Assembly: GCF_016862935.1 (NCBI RefSeq)
Contig: NZ_BONX01000050.1
Location: 57,896-121,895, forward strand
DNA: 64,000 bases
Source of the DNA: Plantactinospora mayteni
Lineage (GTDB): Bacteria > Actinomycetota > Actinomycetes > Mycobacteriales > Micromonosporaceae
Direction of reading: 5' to 3'
Position 1 is the stretch's first letter. The number at the start of each line of letters is the position of its first letter. Of this stretch, positions 26,563 to 35,717 are shown one piece after another. A program made the position numbers and the translations under genes. A model generated the notes under the pieces. That model was not told the DNA's origin. It was given only the letters and a program-made list of their open reading frames with translations, and searched no databases.

Positions 26563-27609
26563 GTGCGCCCCACCATCCAGGAGAATCCCCGGCTGCGCCC
26601 GGTGACCGCCACCGACCGGGTCTGGACCGGCGTGACCACCACCGGCGACGGTCGGGTCTTCGTGAGTTTTCCGTCCGCCGACGGTCCCGGGATCCAGGTC
26701 GGAGAGGTGGTCTCGGACGGTCGGGTGGTCCCCTATCCCGACGCGGCCTGGAACGAGGTACGCGACGACCTCGATCCCGAGGGCGCCTTCGTGCACGTCA
26801 ACGCGCTGCGGATCGGGCCGGACGGCAACCTGTGGATCGTCGACTCGGGGAGCCCCGGGATCGGGCTGCCGGTCGTACCCGGAGGTCCTCGGCTGATCGT
26901 CGTGGAGCTGGAGTCGGCGACGGTGGTCCGGAGCTACGACCTCGGCCCGGCGCTCCGGCCGAACAGTTACGTCGACGACGTCCGGTTCAACGGTCGGATG
27001 GGTTACCTGACCGACGCCGGCGCACCCGGGCTGATCGTGCTGGACCTGGCGACCGGGGCGTGCCGCCGGGTACTCGACGGGCACGCCAGCACGGTCGCGC
27101 GCCGCCCGCTCCGGGCCGACGGGGAGATGCTCCGGGACGCGCACGGCCGGGAACTGCGGATCCACGCCGACCAGTTGGAGGTCTCGCCGGACGGCCGGTA
27201 CCTCTACTTCCAGCCCGCCTCCGGACCGCTGCACCGGATCGAGACGCGCTGCCTCGACGACCCGGAGATCCCCGCCGAGATCGTCGCCGGGCAGGTCGAG
27301 CCGTGGGTGGACACCCCGACCACCGGCGGCACCGCGATCGACGCGGCCGGGGTGATCTATCTGAGCGACGTGGACCGGCGGCGCATCCTGGCGATCGGAC
27401 TCGACCGCCGGATCGAGACCCTGGTCGCCGACCCCCGACTGGTCTGGGGCGACGCGATGTGGCTCGACGGCACCGGCCAGCTCTGGATCCCGGCGGCCCA
27501 GCTCAACCGCACTCCGGGACTGGCCGGCGGCGCCTCCAGTGTCGACTACCCGGTGTGGATCTACCGGATGCCGGTCAACGCGGCGCCGCCCGCCAACGAC
27601 CACGCCTGA
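26563..27609 (+). CDS. Major-royal-jelly/SMP-30-like beta-propeller protein
   Basis: A 348-residue six-bladed propeller related to the royal jelly/yellow family. Support: RVFVSFPSADGPG, HVNALRIGPDGNLWIVDSG, SYVDDVRFNGRMGYLTDAGAPGLIVLDL, QLEVSPDGRYLYFQPASGPLHRI, GGTAIDAAGVIYLSDVDRRRIL and VWGDAMWLDGTGQLWIP. No signal peptide is seen, unlike many relatives, so it is probably cytoplasmic. Such proteins act as lactonases, dehydrogenases or ligand binders; activity here is unknown. GTG start is likely leaderless. Confidence 0.82.
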   Translation: MRPTIQENPRLRPVTATDRVWTGVTTTGDGRVFVSFPSADGPGIQVGEVVSDGRVVPYPDAAWNEVRDDLDPEGAFVHVNALRIGPDGNLWIVDSGSPGIGLPVVPGGPRLIVVELESATVVRSYDLGPALRPNSYVDDVRFNGRMGYLTDAGAPGLIVLDLATGACRRVLDGHASTVARRPLRADGEMLRDAHGRELRIHADQLEVSPDGRYLYFQPASGPLHRIETRCLDDPEIPAEIVAGQVEPWVDTPTTGGTAIDAAGVIYLSDVDRRRILAIGLDRRIETLVADPRLVWGDAMWLDGTGQLWIPAAQLNRTPGLAGGASSVDYPVWIYRMPVNAAPPANDHA

Positions 27610-27952
27610 TCCCGCGACCCGTACGGCGGCAGGCAACCCTGGTACGTCGTCGCCGCAGCCGGCGGTGACACCGACGGGTCGCGCCGACCCCCGTACGGCT
27701 GTCAGACTGACCCCCGTCCGGCCGTCACCGTGACCCCCGTTCGGTGGTCGGGTCACGCCGGGCCGGTCCGCCGACCTACCCGGGTGGGAGGCGACCGGCA
27801 ACCACGTGCGATCTGGGACAAACCAGCAGTTATTCCTCTGCTATTCTTCGGCTTCGATGCGTAGGGGTAGCGGCACGGTCCAGTGTGGACATGGACATTG
27901 ACGTGGACGTGCTGCCGCGCGGCGGCGGAACGACGGGAGGGTTCGGGCGCGC
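27610..27952. other. Intergenic region with candidate promoter
   Basis: 343 bp without a gene. Direct CTGACCCCCGT-type repeats occur at 27707-27740. A -10-like TATTCT at 27842-27847 lies about 105 bp before the kinase start, leaving a long leader that has TGGACA/TGGACG repetitions. Confidence 0.4.
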
Positions 27953-29221
27953 ATGTCTGTCTCCCCCAGCAGCTCTGCCTCCCCCAGCGCCGCCGGCTCC
28001 CCCAGCGCCGCCGGCTTCGCCCCGGTCGGGCAACCCAGGCCGGTCGACCCGGCGCCGGCCGTCACCGAGATGCCGGCGGCCAGCGCGCTGAGCTGGGTCT
28101 ACACGCTCTTCCCGGCCCTGCTGCGGCTCACCTGCGGGATCGCCTGCGCGGTGGCGGCGCTCACGGTGCGTACCCCGCCGGTCTCCACTTCGCTGCTCGT
28201 CGTCGTGGTGAGCCTGCTGACCGCCTGGTCGGTGCTCTTCGCGGCCCTGGTGGTCCGGTGGCGCCGGCCGGCGCCCGCGATGGCCGTCGACGTCCTGCTC
28301 ACCGTCGGCACCTGCCTGCTGATCCGGGACGTGGTCGCCGCCGAGGTACTGCCCGGCGAGGTGAGCTGGGTGGCGATCCAGTCCAGCACCTCGGTGATCG
28401 TCGCCCAGTTCGTCCTGCCGATCACCCGCTCGGTCCCGGCCGGGCTGCTGGTGGCCGCCGCGTACGGGATCGGCGCGCACCTGGCCGGCGACGACACCGA
28501 GGCGGTCGGGCACGCGATCACCCTCGCCGTGCAGACCGGCTGCGCGGCTGCGCTGGCCGGGGTGGCCCGGCGCAGCAGCCGGCTCGCCGACGCGGCGTTC
28601 GCGGCCTACCAGGAGACCGCCTGGGCCGCCCTGACCGCACGGGCCGCCCGGGCTGCCGAGCGGAAGCAGAACCGCGACCTGCACGACACTGTCCTTTCCA
28701 CCCTCACCGTGGTCGGCCTCGGCGGGGTGGCCGGACGGTCACCGCTGCTGCGCGAGCGGGCCGCCGCCGACCTGCGTACCCTGGCCGGCCTGGCCGGCAG
28801 CCAGTCTGGGCTGGACACCGAGCCGGAGGCCGAGGTCCGGCTGATCGCCCTCGACGAGCGGCTCCGCGCGCTGCTCGGCCGGCTGCCGGAGTTGCGGGCC
28901 AGCGCGGCGCTGGAGGCGTGCGCGGTGCCGGCCCCGGTCGCCGAGGCGGTCACCCACAGCACCGGCGAGGCACTGTCCAATGTGCTCCGGCACGCGCCGG
29001 GGGCCACCGCCTCGGTGCGACTGTGCCGCAACGGCGACACCGTCGCGGTCGAGGTGGTCGACGACGGGCCCGGCTTCGACCCGGACACGGTTCCCCGGCA
29101 CCGGTACGGCCTGCGGGAGTCCGTACACGGTCGGATGGCGACGGTCGGTGGCCGGGCCGAGGTCTCGTCCGCGCCCGGTCAGGGCACCCGGATCCGGCTG
29201 GAGTGGTCGGATGCCCACTGA
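27953..29221 (+). CDS. Sensor histidine kinase, NarL-type
   Basis: A 422-residue membrane kinase. A Ser/Pro/Ala N-terminus (with three SPSAA-like repeats) leads to about five hydrophobic segments (50-200). The phosphoacceptor motif NRDLHDTVLSTLTVV places His at about 244. The ATPase domain has THSTGEALSNVLRHA (N box) and VVDDGPGFDPD plus APGQGTRIRLEW (G boxes). Its last 11 bases overlap the next gene. First of a three-gene signalling operon ending with a LuxR regulator. Confidence 0.88.
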   Translation: MSVSPSSSASPSAAGSPSAAGFAPVGQPRPVDPAPAVTEMPAASALSWVYTLFPALLRLTCGIACAVAALTVRTPPVSTSLLVVVVSLLTAWSVLFAALVVRWRRPAPAMAVDVLLTVGTCLLIRDVVAAEVLPGEVSWVAIQSSTSVIVAQFVLPITRSVPAGLLVAAAYGIGAHLAGDDTEAVGHAITLAVQTGCAAALAGVARRSSRLADAAFAAYQETAWAALTARAARAAERKQNRDLHDTVLSTLTVVGLGGVAGRSPLLRERAAADLRTLAGLAGSQSGLDTEPEAEVRLIALDERLRALLGRLPELRASAALEACAVPAPVAEAVTHSTGEALSNVLRHAPGATASVRLCRNGDTVAVEVVDDGPGFDPDTVPRHRYGLRESVHGRMATVGGRAEVSSAPGQGTRIRLEWSDAH

Positions 29222-30371
29222 CCTGGCCGGCGGTGCCGCGGGTACGGTCACCGCCACCGTCGAACGAGGTCCCCGGATCGCGGCCGTACTGATCGCCTTC
29301 GGCTGGCACCTCGTCATCAACCTGCCGGCGGTGCTCGGCAACTGGCCGCAGTACCGGCTGCCCTGGGTCGTCGGCGCAGGGTGGCTGGTCTTCAGCGCGG
29401 TCGGTCTGGTCGCCGCGGTCAACCTGCTGCGCGGTGCACCCTCGCCGACCTGGCCGCTGGTCGGGGTACTGCTCCTGGTCGACGTGCTGGTCTTCGCCTG
29501 TACCCCGGCATCGCTGGTCTTCGACTCCGCCAACTTCGGCTGGGCGACTCTCGGCTGGTTCGTCGTACTCCTGCTCTGGGGTCGCCGGATCCCGGCCCTG
29601 GTCGCGGTACTGGCGGTCGGCGCGGCGATCGCCCTGGTCGGGATACTCGCGCTGCGCGGTGCCGGCGCCGCAGACCTCAGCCGGTACGCGATGGCCGTCT
29701 ACGGCAACGCGACGCTGCCCATCGCGATGATGATCGCGGTCAACCTGCTCGGCACCCTGGCCGGCAGCACCGCCCGGGCGGCGGCGGCCCGGACGGCGAT
29801 CGAGACCGAGCGGGCCGCCGCCGGCCGGATGCACCAGAGCCGCCGGGACCGGCTCGCCGCGCTGGACCGGACCGCCGGGGCCATCCTGACCGAACTCGCG
29901 GAGGGCCGGGCCGACCCGGCGGATCCGGCCGTGCAGCGCCGCTGCGCCCTGGAGGCGTCCCGGCTGCGCCGGCTGATCGCCGAGTCGGACGACGTGCCGG
30001 ATCCGCTGCTGCACGAGCTGCGCGCCTGCGTCGACGTGGTGGAACGCAACGGCCTGCCGGTCGACTTCGTGGCCGTCGGCACGCTGCCGCCGCTGCCGGT
30101 GGAGATCCGCCGGCAGCTCGCCGAACCGCTGACCACCACCCTGACCGCCGCGACCCGGTGGGCCCGGCTGACCGTGGTCGGCCAGCCCGACGAGGTCGTG
30201 GTGAGCCTGACCACACCCGGCACGTCTACGACCACGGCCGAGCCGGGCGGCACCGGTGACACCATCGGAAGGGCCGGCGACGACTTCTCCGCTGTCGCTG
30301 GCGAGGTCGAGTACGTCTACGAGGAGAACGAGGAACTGGTATGGGTGCAGACCCGGTGGCGGGCGGCATGA
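29211..30371 (+). CDS. Kinase-like membrane protein lacking phosphoacceptor motif
   Basis: A 386-residue protein with six hydrophobic helices (30-210; e.g. PLVGVLLLVDVLVFACTP and WFVVLLLWGRRIPALVAVLAV) followed by a cytoplasmic helix ERAAAGRMHQSRRDRLAALDRTAGAILTEL. The position of the H-box reads QSRRDRL, so no phospho-His is visible, and the ATPase boxes are not recognisable. The layout parallels the preceding kinase, which suggests a degenerate kinase acting as co-sensor or heterodimer partner. The ATG lies inside the previous gene (11-bp overlap), and the stop overlaps the next start as ATGA. Confidence 0.7.
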   Translation: MPTDLAGGAAGTVTATVERGPRIAAVLIAFGWHLVINLPAVLGNWPQYRLPWVVGAGWLVFSAVGLVAAVNLLRGAPSPTWPLVGVLLLVDVLVFACTPASLVFDSANFGWATLGWFVVLLLWGRRIPALVAVLAVGAAIALVGILALRGAGAADLSRYAMAVYGNATLPIAMMIAVNLLGTLAGSTARAAAARTAIETERAAAGRMHQSRRDRLAALDRTAGAILTELAEGRADPADPAVQRRCALEASRLRRLIAESDDVPDPLLHELRACVDVVERNGLPVDFVAVGTLPPLPVEIRRQLAEPLTTTLTAATRWARLTVVGQPDEVVVSLTTPGTSTTTAEPGGTGDTIGRAGDDFSAVAGEVEYVYEENEELVWVQTRWRAA

Positions 30372-31027
30372 CCCCGGAACGGTCGCGGATCACGGTCGCG
30401 ATCGTCGACGACCACCCGGTGGTCATCGAGGGGATCCGCTCGTGGCTGGCGACCGAGCCACGGTTGGCGGTGGTGGCGACCGGCGAGGACCCGGATCGGG
30501 TACTCGCCGCCGACCAGCCGACGGCCGACGTGATCCTGCTCGACCTGCGGCTGCGCGGTCGGATGGTGCTGGACAAGGTGACCGAGCTGGGCGGCGCCGG
30601 ACGGCGGGTGGTGGTCTACTCCGAACACAGCGACTCCGACACCATCCTGGCCGTACTGGACGCCGGCGCGGTCGCCTTCCTGGCCAAACACGAGGGTCGG
30701 GAGCACTGCGTCGACACCGTCCTCGCGGCGGCGAGCGACCGGCCGTACGTGCCACCGGCGCTGGCCGGCGCGATCGTCGGCGACCGGCGTACCGGCCGGC
30801 CCGTGCTCTCCGACAAGGAACGCGAGGCGCTGCTGCTCTGGTTCCAGTCGATGTCGAAGGCGTCGGTGGCGCGCAGGATGAACATCAGCGAGCACACCGT
30901 CAAGCAGTACGTCGACCGGGCCCGGATCAAGTACGCCCGGGCCGGCCGGCCCGCCGCGACCAAGGCCGCCCTGCTCGCCCGGGCCATCGAGGACGGCCTC
31001 GTCCGAGCCGACGAGATCGGCAGTTAG
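30368..31027 (+). CDS. NarL/LuxR-family response regulator
   Basis: A 219-residue regulator; ATG 30368 chosen because it overlaps the upstream stop (ATGA). Receiver: IVDDHPVV (acidic pair at 14-15), phosphoacceptor Asp59 in ILLDLRLRG, FLAKHEG with the conserved Lys. The HTH is a diverged LuxR form, LSDKEREALLLWFQSMSKASVARRMNISEHTVKQYVDRARIKY, typical of a group of actinobacterial regulators that partner with two-kinase operons. Confidence 0.9.
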   Translation: MTPERSRITVAIVDDHPVVIEGIRSWLATEPRLAVVATGEDPDRVLAADQPTADVILLDLRLRGRMVLDKVTELGGAGRRVVVYSEHSDSDTILAVLDAGAVAFLAKHEGREHCVDTVLAAASDRPYVPPALAGAIVGDRRTGRPVLSDKEREALLLWFQSMSKASVARRMNISEHTVKQYVDRARIKYARAGRPAATKAALLARAIEDGLVRADEIGS

Positions 31028-31195
31028 TTCCGACCCCACCCGCCGGTCGCCGGCAGCCGTAGATCCAACGCCCATCGGCCGACGGTCGTGCAGGGGTCAG
31101 CCGAGCGTCCGACCCCCCAACAACCGTCGTGACAGCGGGTCGGAAGTCCGCCAGCCTAGGAGGTACGACGTCCCGTACCCGGGAGGCCCTCCCCC

Positions 31196-32128
31196 ATGAC
31201 CGAGAACGCGTCCCCGTTCTTCATCCGGCCCCATCGTTTCGACGACCCGGACCAGGACGATACCTACTTCCCCCGGCTCGACTGGCACCGCCGGCTGGTG
31301 CTGGACACCGACGAGCGGGTGCTGTGGCGCGACCGGGTCGAGGTCGCCGGATATCTGCTCGCCCCCGATGCCGGCCCGGACGAGTTGGCCTGGGCGTTGC
31401 CTCAGCCGGCCGAGGTGATCGTCACCGACCGTCGCTTGTGCTACGTCTGTCTGGACTGCCACCTCGGACCGGCGCCCGGGCTCCAGGCCGATTCCCGGCA
31501 CCGGCGCCGGACCGGGCCGGCCGGCAGCCGGGTGGTGACCGGGCAGATCCGCTGGCAATGGCCCGCCGGGCTGCGCGTCCTCTCCGCCGGCACCGGCCCG
31601 GAGACCGATCCGGGTACGGCCGGCGAGCGCCTGCTCGTCGTCTGCGACGCGGTACGCGCCACCGGCCGACCGGCGCTCGCCCTCTCCGGTGGCCCGCTCG
31701 ACTCGCCGCAGCGGGTACGCCGGTTGGCCACCGTGATCCGGCGGGCGGTGGCCGGGTTCCGGCTCGCCAATCCGGCCATGGTGGAGCTGGCCCCGCCGGA
31801 GTGGGACGCCCTGCTCAGCCGCGCCGGGCTGGCGCTGCACGCCGACGCCCTCGCCGATCCCCGGCGCGGTGTCGACCTGCCCGGGTCGCTGCCGGTCGAG
31901 TTCGCGCACCGGGACGACTACTACCGTCGCTCGCTGCGCCGCCGGAACGCGCCGACGCCGAGCCGGAGTTCCGCCCCGCCGACCGGCAACTCGTCGGCAC
32001 CGGGTGCGGGTTCGCCGACGCCCGGCCGGAACCTGTCGCCGTCAGGCCGGAACTCACCGGCACCGGGCCGGCTGCCGGGCGGCCCACCGGCCCGCTGGTC
32101 GGAACGGCAGCCGGGCTCCGCCTCCTGA
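31196..32128 (+). CDS. Hypothetical protein with disordered C-terminus
   Basis: A 310-residue protein I do not recognise. Residues 1-245 look folded: VLDTDERVLWRDRVEVAGYLL, EVIVTDRRLCYVCLDC, GQIRWQWPAGLRVLSA, LLVVCDAV and VRRLATVIRRAVAGFRLAN. This strand pattern (a value with a default, then a test of how memory of it is read) is reminiscent of PH-like or bacterial GRAM-like domains, but not certain. The last 65 residues are Ser/Pro/Gly repeats (PTPGR, PSGR, PAPGR). GGGAGG lies 9 nt before the ATG. Confidence 0.7.
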   Translation: MTENASPFFIRPHRFDDPDQDDTYFPRLDWHRRLVLDTDERVLWRDRVEVAGYLLAPDAGPDELAWALPQPAEVIVTDRRLCYVCLDCHLGPAPGLQADSRHRRRTGPAGSRVVTGQIRWQWPAGLRVLSAGTGPETDPGTAGERLLVVCDAVRATGRPALALSGGPLDSPQRVRRLATVIRRAVAGFRLANPAMVELAPPEWDALLSRAGLALHADALADPRRGVDLPGSLPVEFAHRDDYYRRSLRRRNAPTPSRSSAPPTGNSSAPGAGSPTPGRNLSPSGRNSPAPGRLPGGPPARWSERQPGSAS

Positions 32129-32158
32129 CCTGATCGGCTCGCCTCCTGACCTGATCGG
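32119..32158. repeat. 19-bp direct repeat across stop codon
   Basis: CGCCTCCTGACCTGATCGG occurs at 32119-32137 and again at 32140-32158. The first copy contains the stop of the preceding gene, so it looks like a recent 21-bp duplication. Confidence 0.9.
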
Positions 32159-32270
32159 ACCGGTCGCACGTCCCTTCTCCGCCGGAACCGAACAGATCGA
32201 CCCACAGCGGCAGGTGTCGCCCGGGCATCGGGCGGGTACCCGTGACGCCGAGGTCGACAGGGAGGCGGAC

Positions 32271-33485
32271 ATGGGCAACGCGGCCGACCGGTCGGACGGG
32301 TACGCCGGGCGCCCCAGCCAGCTACTGGACCGTCTCCCCTGGTTGGTGCGCTGGGCCGTACTGGCCAGCGCCTGCCTGCTCGTCCTCACCGCCGGGGCGT
32401 ACGTCCTGGCGCAGATCGCCATCCGGCTCGGCCCGCTGAGCATCGCGCTCGCGGCCACCCTGTTCCTGGCCGCGCTCTTCGATCCGGTGGCCAGCCGGCT
32501 GCGCCGGCACCGCTTCCCGCCCGCACTGGCCGCACTGGCCGCCATCCTGCTGCTGCTGGGGCTGCTCGGCGGTGCCGTACTGCTGATCTGGCGGCTGACC
32601 GCCGACCAGTTCTCCGACCTGGCCCAGCAGCTCGACCAGGGGCTGGAGCGTACCCGCGACTTCCTCATCGGCGCGTTCCCGATCAGCGAGCAGCAGCTCG
32701 ACAGGTGGACCCAGCAGGCCGTGACCGGGATCCAGAAGTCGGCGCCCGACCCGGTCAGCGGGGCGGCCACCGTGGCGGAGGCGGTCGGCGGTCTGCTGCT
32801 GGTCCTGGTGCTGTTGTTCTTCCTGTTGAAGGACGGCCGCCCGATGTGGCGGTGGGTGCTGGGCTGGATCGGCGAGCCGGCCCGGGCCCGGACGGCGGCG
32901 GCGGGCCGGGCCGGCTGGCGCACGTTGGGCGCGTACACCCGGGGCACGATGATGATCGCCGCGATCGACGCGATCGGGATCGGGATCGCCCTGGTGATCC
33001 TCCGCGTTCCACTGGCGCTGCCGCTGGCGGTGATCACGTTCCTCGGCGGCTTCGTACCAATCATCGGGGCCACCGTGGCCGGGAGCATCGCGGTACTCGT
33101 CGCACTGGCCGCGAAGGGGCCGACCACCGCGCTGCTGGTGCTGGCCGCGGTGATCGCCGTGCAGCAGACGGAGGGGAACCTGCTCGAACCGCTGATCATG
33201 AAACGGCAGGTCCGGCTGCACCCGGTGGTGGTGCTGCTGGTGGTCACCGCCGGCACGCTGCTCGGCGGCATCGTCGGCGCCTTCGTCGCGGTGCCGATCG
33301 CCGCGGTGCTCTACAACGTGGTCAGCACGGTGGCGGCCGACCGCCACGCCCGGGCCGGCAACGCCGACGACCAAGCGGAGGGCCAGGACGCGCCCCGGGC
33401 CGACGGCGCGCCGGCCGGCAAGACCGACGAGGAGAACGAGGCGGGCCCGACACCTGGCGACGCCGGCCGAACGGATGGCTGCTGA
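32271..33485 (+). CDS. AI-2E/PerM-family permease
   Basis: A 404-residue membrane protein of the autoinducer-2 exporter-like family. Eight hydrophobic segments are visible, with the family's central soluble part (WRLTADQFSDLAQQLDQGLERTRDFL) and the signature stretch LPLAVITFLGGFVPIIGATVAG followed by VIAVQQTEGNLLEPLIMKRQVRLHPVVVLL and LLGGIVGAFVAVPIAAVL. The ATG follows GGGAGG by 7 nt. The tail of 50 residues is acidic and disordered. Transport substrate uncertain; relatives include Na+/H+ antiporters. Confidence 0.93.
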   Translation: MGNAADRSDGYAGRPSQLLDRLPWLVRWAVLASACLLVLTAGAYVLAQIAIRLGPLSIALAATLFLAALFDPVASRLRRHRFPPALAALAAILLLLGLLGGAVLLIWRLTADQFSDLAQQLDQGLERTRDFLIGAFPISEQQLDRWTQQAVTGIQKSAPDPVSGAATVAEAVGGLLLVLVLLFFLLKDGRPMWRWVLGWIGEPARARTAAAGRAGWRTLGAYTRGTMMIAAIDAIGIGIALVILRVPLALPLAVITFLGGFVPIIGATVAGSIAVLVALAAKGPTTALLVLAAVIAVQQTEGNLLEPLIMKRQVRLHPVVVLLVVTAGTLLGGIVGAFVAVPIAAVLYNVVSTVAADRHARAGNADDQAEGQDAPRADGAPAGKTDEENEAGPTPGDAGRTDGC

Positions 33486-33545
33486 CCCGGCGCGGCTTTG
33501 GTGCGCGCGTGGCTCGGCCGGGCTGGATCGCCGGGAGACCCGGCG

Positions 33546-34172
33546 TTACGGGGCGCCGAGCTGGCTGTGCAGTTCGGCACCGTCGAGGTCGGCGAGGTAG
33601 ATCGGGGTACCGGGCTGGTGCCGGCGACCCTCGGCCAGCCGGCCGGCGTCCACCGGCTCGTACCCGACCTGCTCGATCAGGTCGGAGACCTGCCGTTTCG
33701 CGCCGACGTCGTCGCCGGCGACCGGAATGCCGTAACGGCGCTGGGCCGAGGACTGACGGCCGTACTCGCGCAGGTGCTCCCAGCGCATCGTGTTGAACGC
33801 CTTCACCACGTGCGCCTCCGACAGGTGCCGCTGGAGCAGCTCGCTGGAGGTGGTCCGGTCCTCGTCGAGCTCCGGGTAGTGGCCGTCCCGCTCCGGGTAG
33901 TAGTTTCCGGTGTCGATCACCGTCTTGCCCGCCATCGGCTCGGCGGGCAGTTCGGCGTACCGGCCGACGGGTACCGAGACCACCACCAGGTCGCCGAAGC
34001 TGGCCGCCTCCGGCACGGTCGCCGGATGCACCCGCTCGCCGAGTTCGTCCGCGAGCCCACGGAGCGTGTCGGGACCCCGCGAGTTGGCCACTGCCACCTC
34101 GTGGCCCGCCTTGTTGAACAATCGGGCCAGGGTCCCGCCGACGTGCCCGGTGCCGACGATGCCGATCCGCAC
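33546..34172 (-). CDS. F420-dependent NADP oxidoreductase-like protein
   Basis: A 208-residue protein with N-terminal Rossmann motif IGIVGTGHVGGTLARLF and VANSRGPDT after the second strand, then VVVSVPVGRY, the nucleotide-binding pattern of the F420:NADPH oxidoreductase family (npdG-like, also similar to NADPH-dependent reductases). KAFNTMRWEHL corresponds to the family's KAFN motif. GTG 34172 follows a strong AGGGGGAGG. Divergent from the AraC gene. Confidence 0.88.
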   Translation of the reverse strand: MRIGIVGTGHVGGTLARLFNKAGHEVAVANSRGPDTLRGLADELGERVHPATVPEAASFGDLVVVSVPVGRYAELPAEPMAGKTVIDTGNYYPERDGHYPELDEDRTTSSELLQRHLSEAHVVKAFNTMRWEHLREYGRQSSAQRRYGIPVAGDDVGAKRQVSDLIEQVGYEPVDAGRLAEGRRHQPGTPIYLADLDGAELHSQLGAP

Positions 34173-34290
34173 GGTCCTCCCCCTTCCACCGCCTGGGCCG
34201 GGGCTACCCGACCAGCCACCCGGCAAACGCCCGCCCCCGCCCGTCGACCGTCGGGCATAGGCTGGTCGAACCCCCGAGGGAGGTGGCACG

Positions 34291-35184
34291 GTGACGACCG
34301 AGCCGAGGTCGGAGTTCGTCGGACGGCGTCCGGCGCCGGCACTGCGGCCCTACCTCGCCGGGTACGTCGGCTACCGGGAGAGCAACCTGCCGCCGGGGCG
34401 GCACCGAGGGCTGCCGTCGCCGTACCTGACGCTGATCCTCACCCTCGACGACCCGCTGGTGGTGGTCGCCCATCCGGATCCGGCCACGCCGCCGGGCCGG
34501 TACGACTCGCTGCTCGGCGGCCTGCACACCACGCCCGCGCTGATCGCGCATCCCGGCCGGCAGTCCGGGATCCAACTGGCGCTCAGCCCGCTCGGCGCGC
34601 GGGCGCTGCTCGGCCTGCCGGCCGGAGAACTCGCGCACATCGACCTCGACGCCGGGGCGGTGCTCGGGCCCTTCGCCGAGGAACTCCGGGAACGGCTCCG
34701 CAGCGCGGACGGCTGGGCCGAGCGGTTCGCGCTGCTCGACCGGCTGCTCACCGACCGGCTCGCCCCGGACACCCGGCTCCCGGCCGAACTCGTGCACGCC
34801 TGGCGGCGGCTGTTGGCCAGCGGTGGCGGCGTGCCGGTGGCCGAGCTGGCCCGGGAGACCGGCTGGAGTTCCCGCTATCTGAGCCGGTCGTTCGGGATCG
34901 AGATCGGGTTGAGCCCCAAGCGGGCCGCCCGGGTGGTGCGGTTCGACCGGGCCCGCCGGCTGCTCCAGCGCCCGCCCGTCGCCGGCCGGCCCGGCGGGCT
35001 GGCCGAGGTGGCCGCGGCGGCCGGCTACTACGACCAGGCGCACCTGGACCGGGACTTCCGGGCCTTCGCCGGCTGCCCGCCGAGTCGATGGCTGGCCGAC
35101 GAGGCCGGCGGCGGCGAGGGCGGCGGCGGGTTCCGAAACGTCCAAGCCGAGCCGGGGGCCGGGTCGGCAGACTCGGCGGCATGA
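34291..35184 (+). CDS. AraC-family regulator
   Basis: A 297-residue regulator. The C-terminal AraC double helix-turn-helix reads VAELARETGWSSRYLSRSFGIEIGLSPKRAARVVRF and LAEVAAAAGYYDQAHLDRDFRAFAGCPPSRWL. The N-terminal 170 residues form a diverged sensor domain (LRPYLAGYVGYRESNLPPGRHRGLPSPYLTLILTL, typical of the DUF6597-like group). A GGGAGG box precedes the GTG. The stop overlaps the VOC gene start (ATGA), so it is co-translated with that enzyme-like protein. Confidence 0.9.
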   Translation: MTTEPRSEFVGRRPAPALRPYLAGYVGYRESNLPPGRHRGLPSPYLTLILTLDDPLVVVAHPDPATPPGRYDSLLGGLHTTPALIAHPGRQSGIQLALSPLGARALLGLPAGELAHIDLDAGAVLGPFAEELRERLRSADGWAERFALLDRLLTDRLAPDTRLPAELVHAWRRLLASGGGVPVAELARETGWSSRYLSRSFGIEIGLSPKRAARVVRFDRARRLLQRPPVAGRPGGLAEVAAAAGYYDQAHLDRDFRAFAGCPPSRWLADEAGGGEGGGGFRNVQAEPGAGSADSAA

Positions 35185-35594
35185 CAGTCAACTCGCCTCC
35201 ACCGCCGCAGGTCTGGCCTACGCTGCGGGCCCGGGACGCCCGGGGGCTGATCCGGTTCCTGGTCGACGCGTTCGGCTTCGAGGAGATCATGGTCAGCGCC
35301 GAGGGCGACGTGGTGCACCACGCCCAACTGCGCTGGCCGCCCGGCGGTGGCATCATGCTCGGCTCCGTACGGGACGATCCGGCGGATCCGTGGCCGCTGC
35401 GACCGGGCACCTTCGGGGCGTACGTGGTGACCGACGACGTGGACAAGCTGCATGCCCGGGCGGTCGCCGCCGGTGCCGAGGTGATCGAGGAGCCACGGGA
35501 CACCGACTACGGCTCACGGGAATTCCTGGCCCGTGACCCGGAGGGCAACCGCTGGTCGTTCGGCACCTATCGGGGCGAGGCCACACCTTCCTGA
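35181..35594 (+). CDS. VOC (glyoxalase/bleomycin-resistance-like) protein
   Basis: A 137-residue vicinal-oxygen-chelate protein: LRARDARGLIRFLVDAFGFEE, HAQLRWPPGGGIMLGS, FGAYVVTDDVDKLHARAVAAGAEVIEEP and REFLARDPEGNRWSFGTY. It matches the PhnB/glyoxalase-like subgroup. Start by ATGA overlap with the AraC gene. Pairing AraC plus VOC protein is common in actinomycetes and suggests a detoxification or ligand-binding role. Confidence 0.9.
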   Translation: MTVNSPPPPQVWPTLRARDARGLIRFLVDAFGFEEIMVSAEGDVVHHAQLRWPPGGGIMLGSVRDDPADPWPLRPGTFGAYVVTDDVDKLHARAVAAGAEVIEEPRDTDYGSREFLARDPEGNRWSFGTYRGEATPS

Positions 35595-35665
35595 CCGGCA
35601 CGGGGGCGGGCCGGAACCCGCACCGCCTCGACGGTGGGGGCCCGGCCCGGCCGGTGGGGAGGGCC

Positions 35666-35702
35666 GGGGGCGGGACGGGGACCGGTGAACCGTCCCGCCC
35701 CC
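35666..35702. terminator. Bidirectional terminator hairpin
   Basis: Perfect 13-bp stem GGGGGCGGGACGG with its complement, 11-nt loop, between the convergent VOC and SnoaL-like genes. Confidence 0.8.
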
Positions 35703-35717
35703 GCTCCCGGGCCGTCA

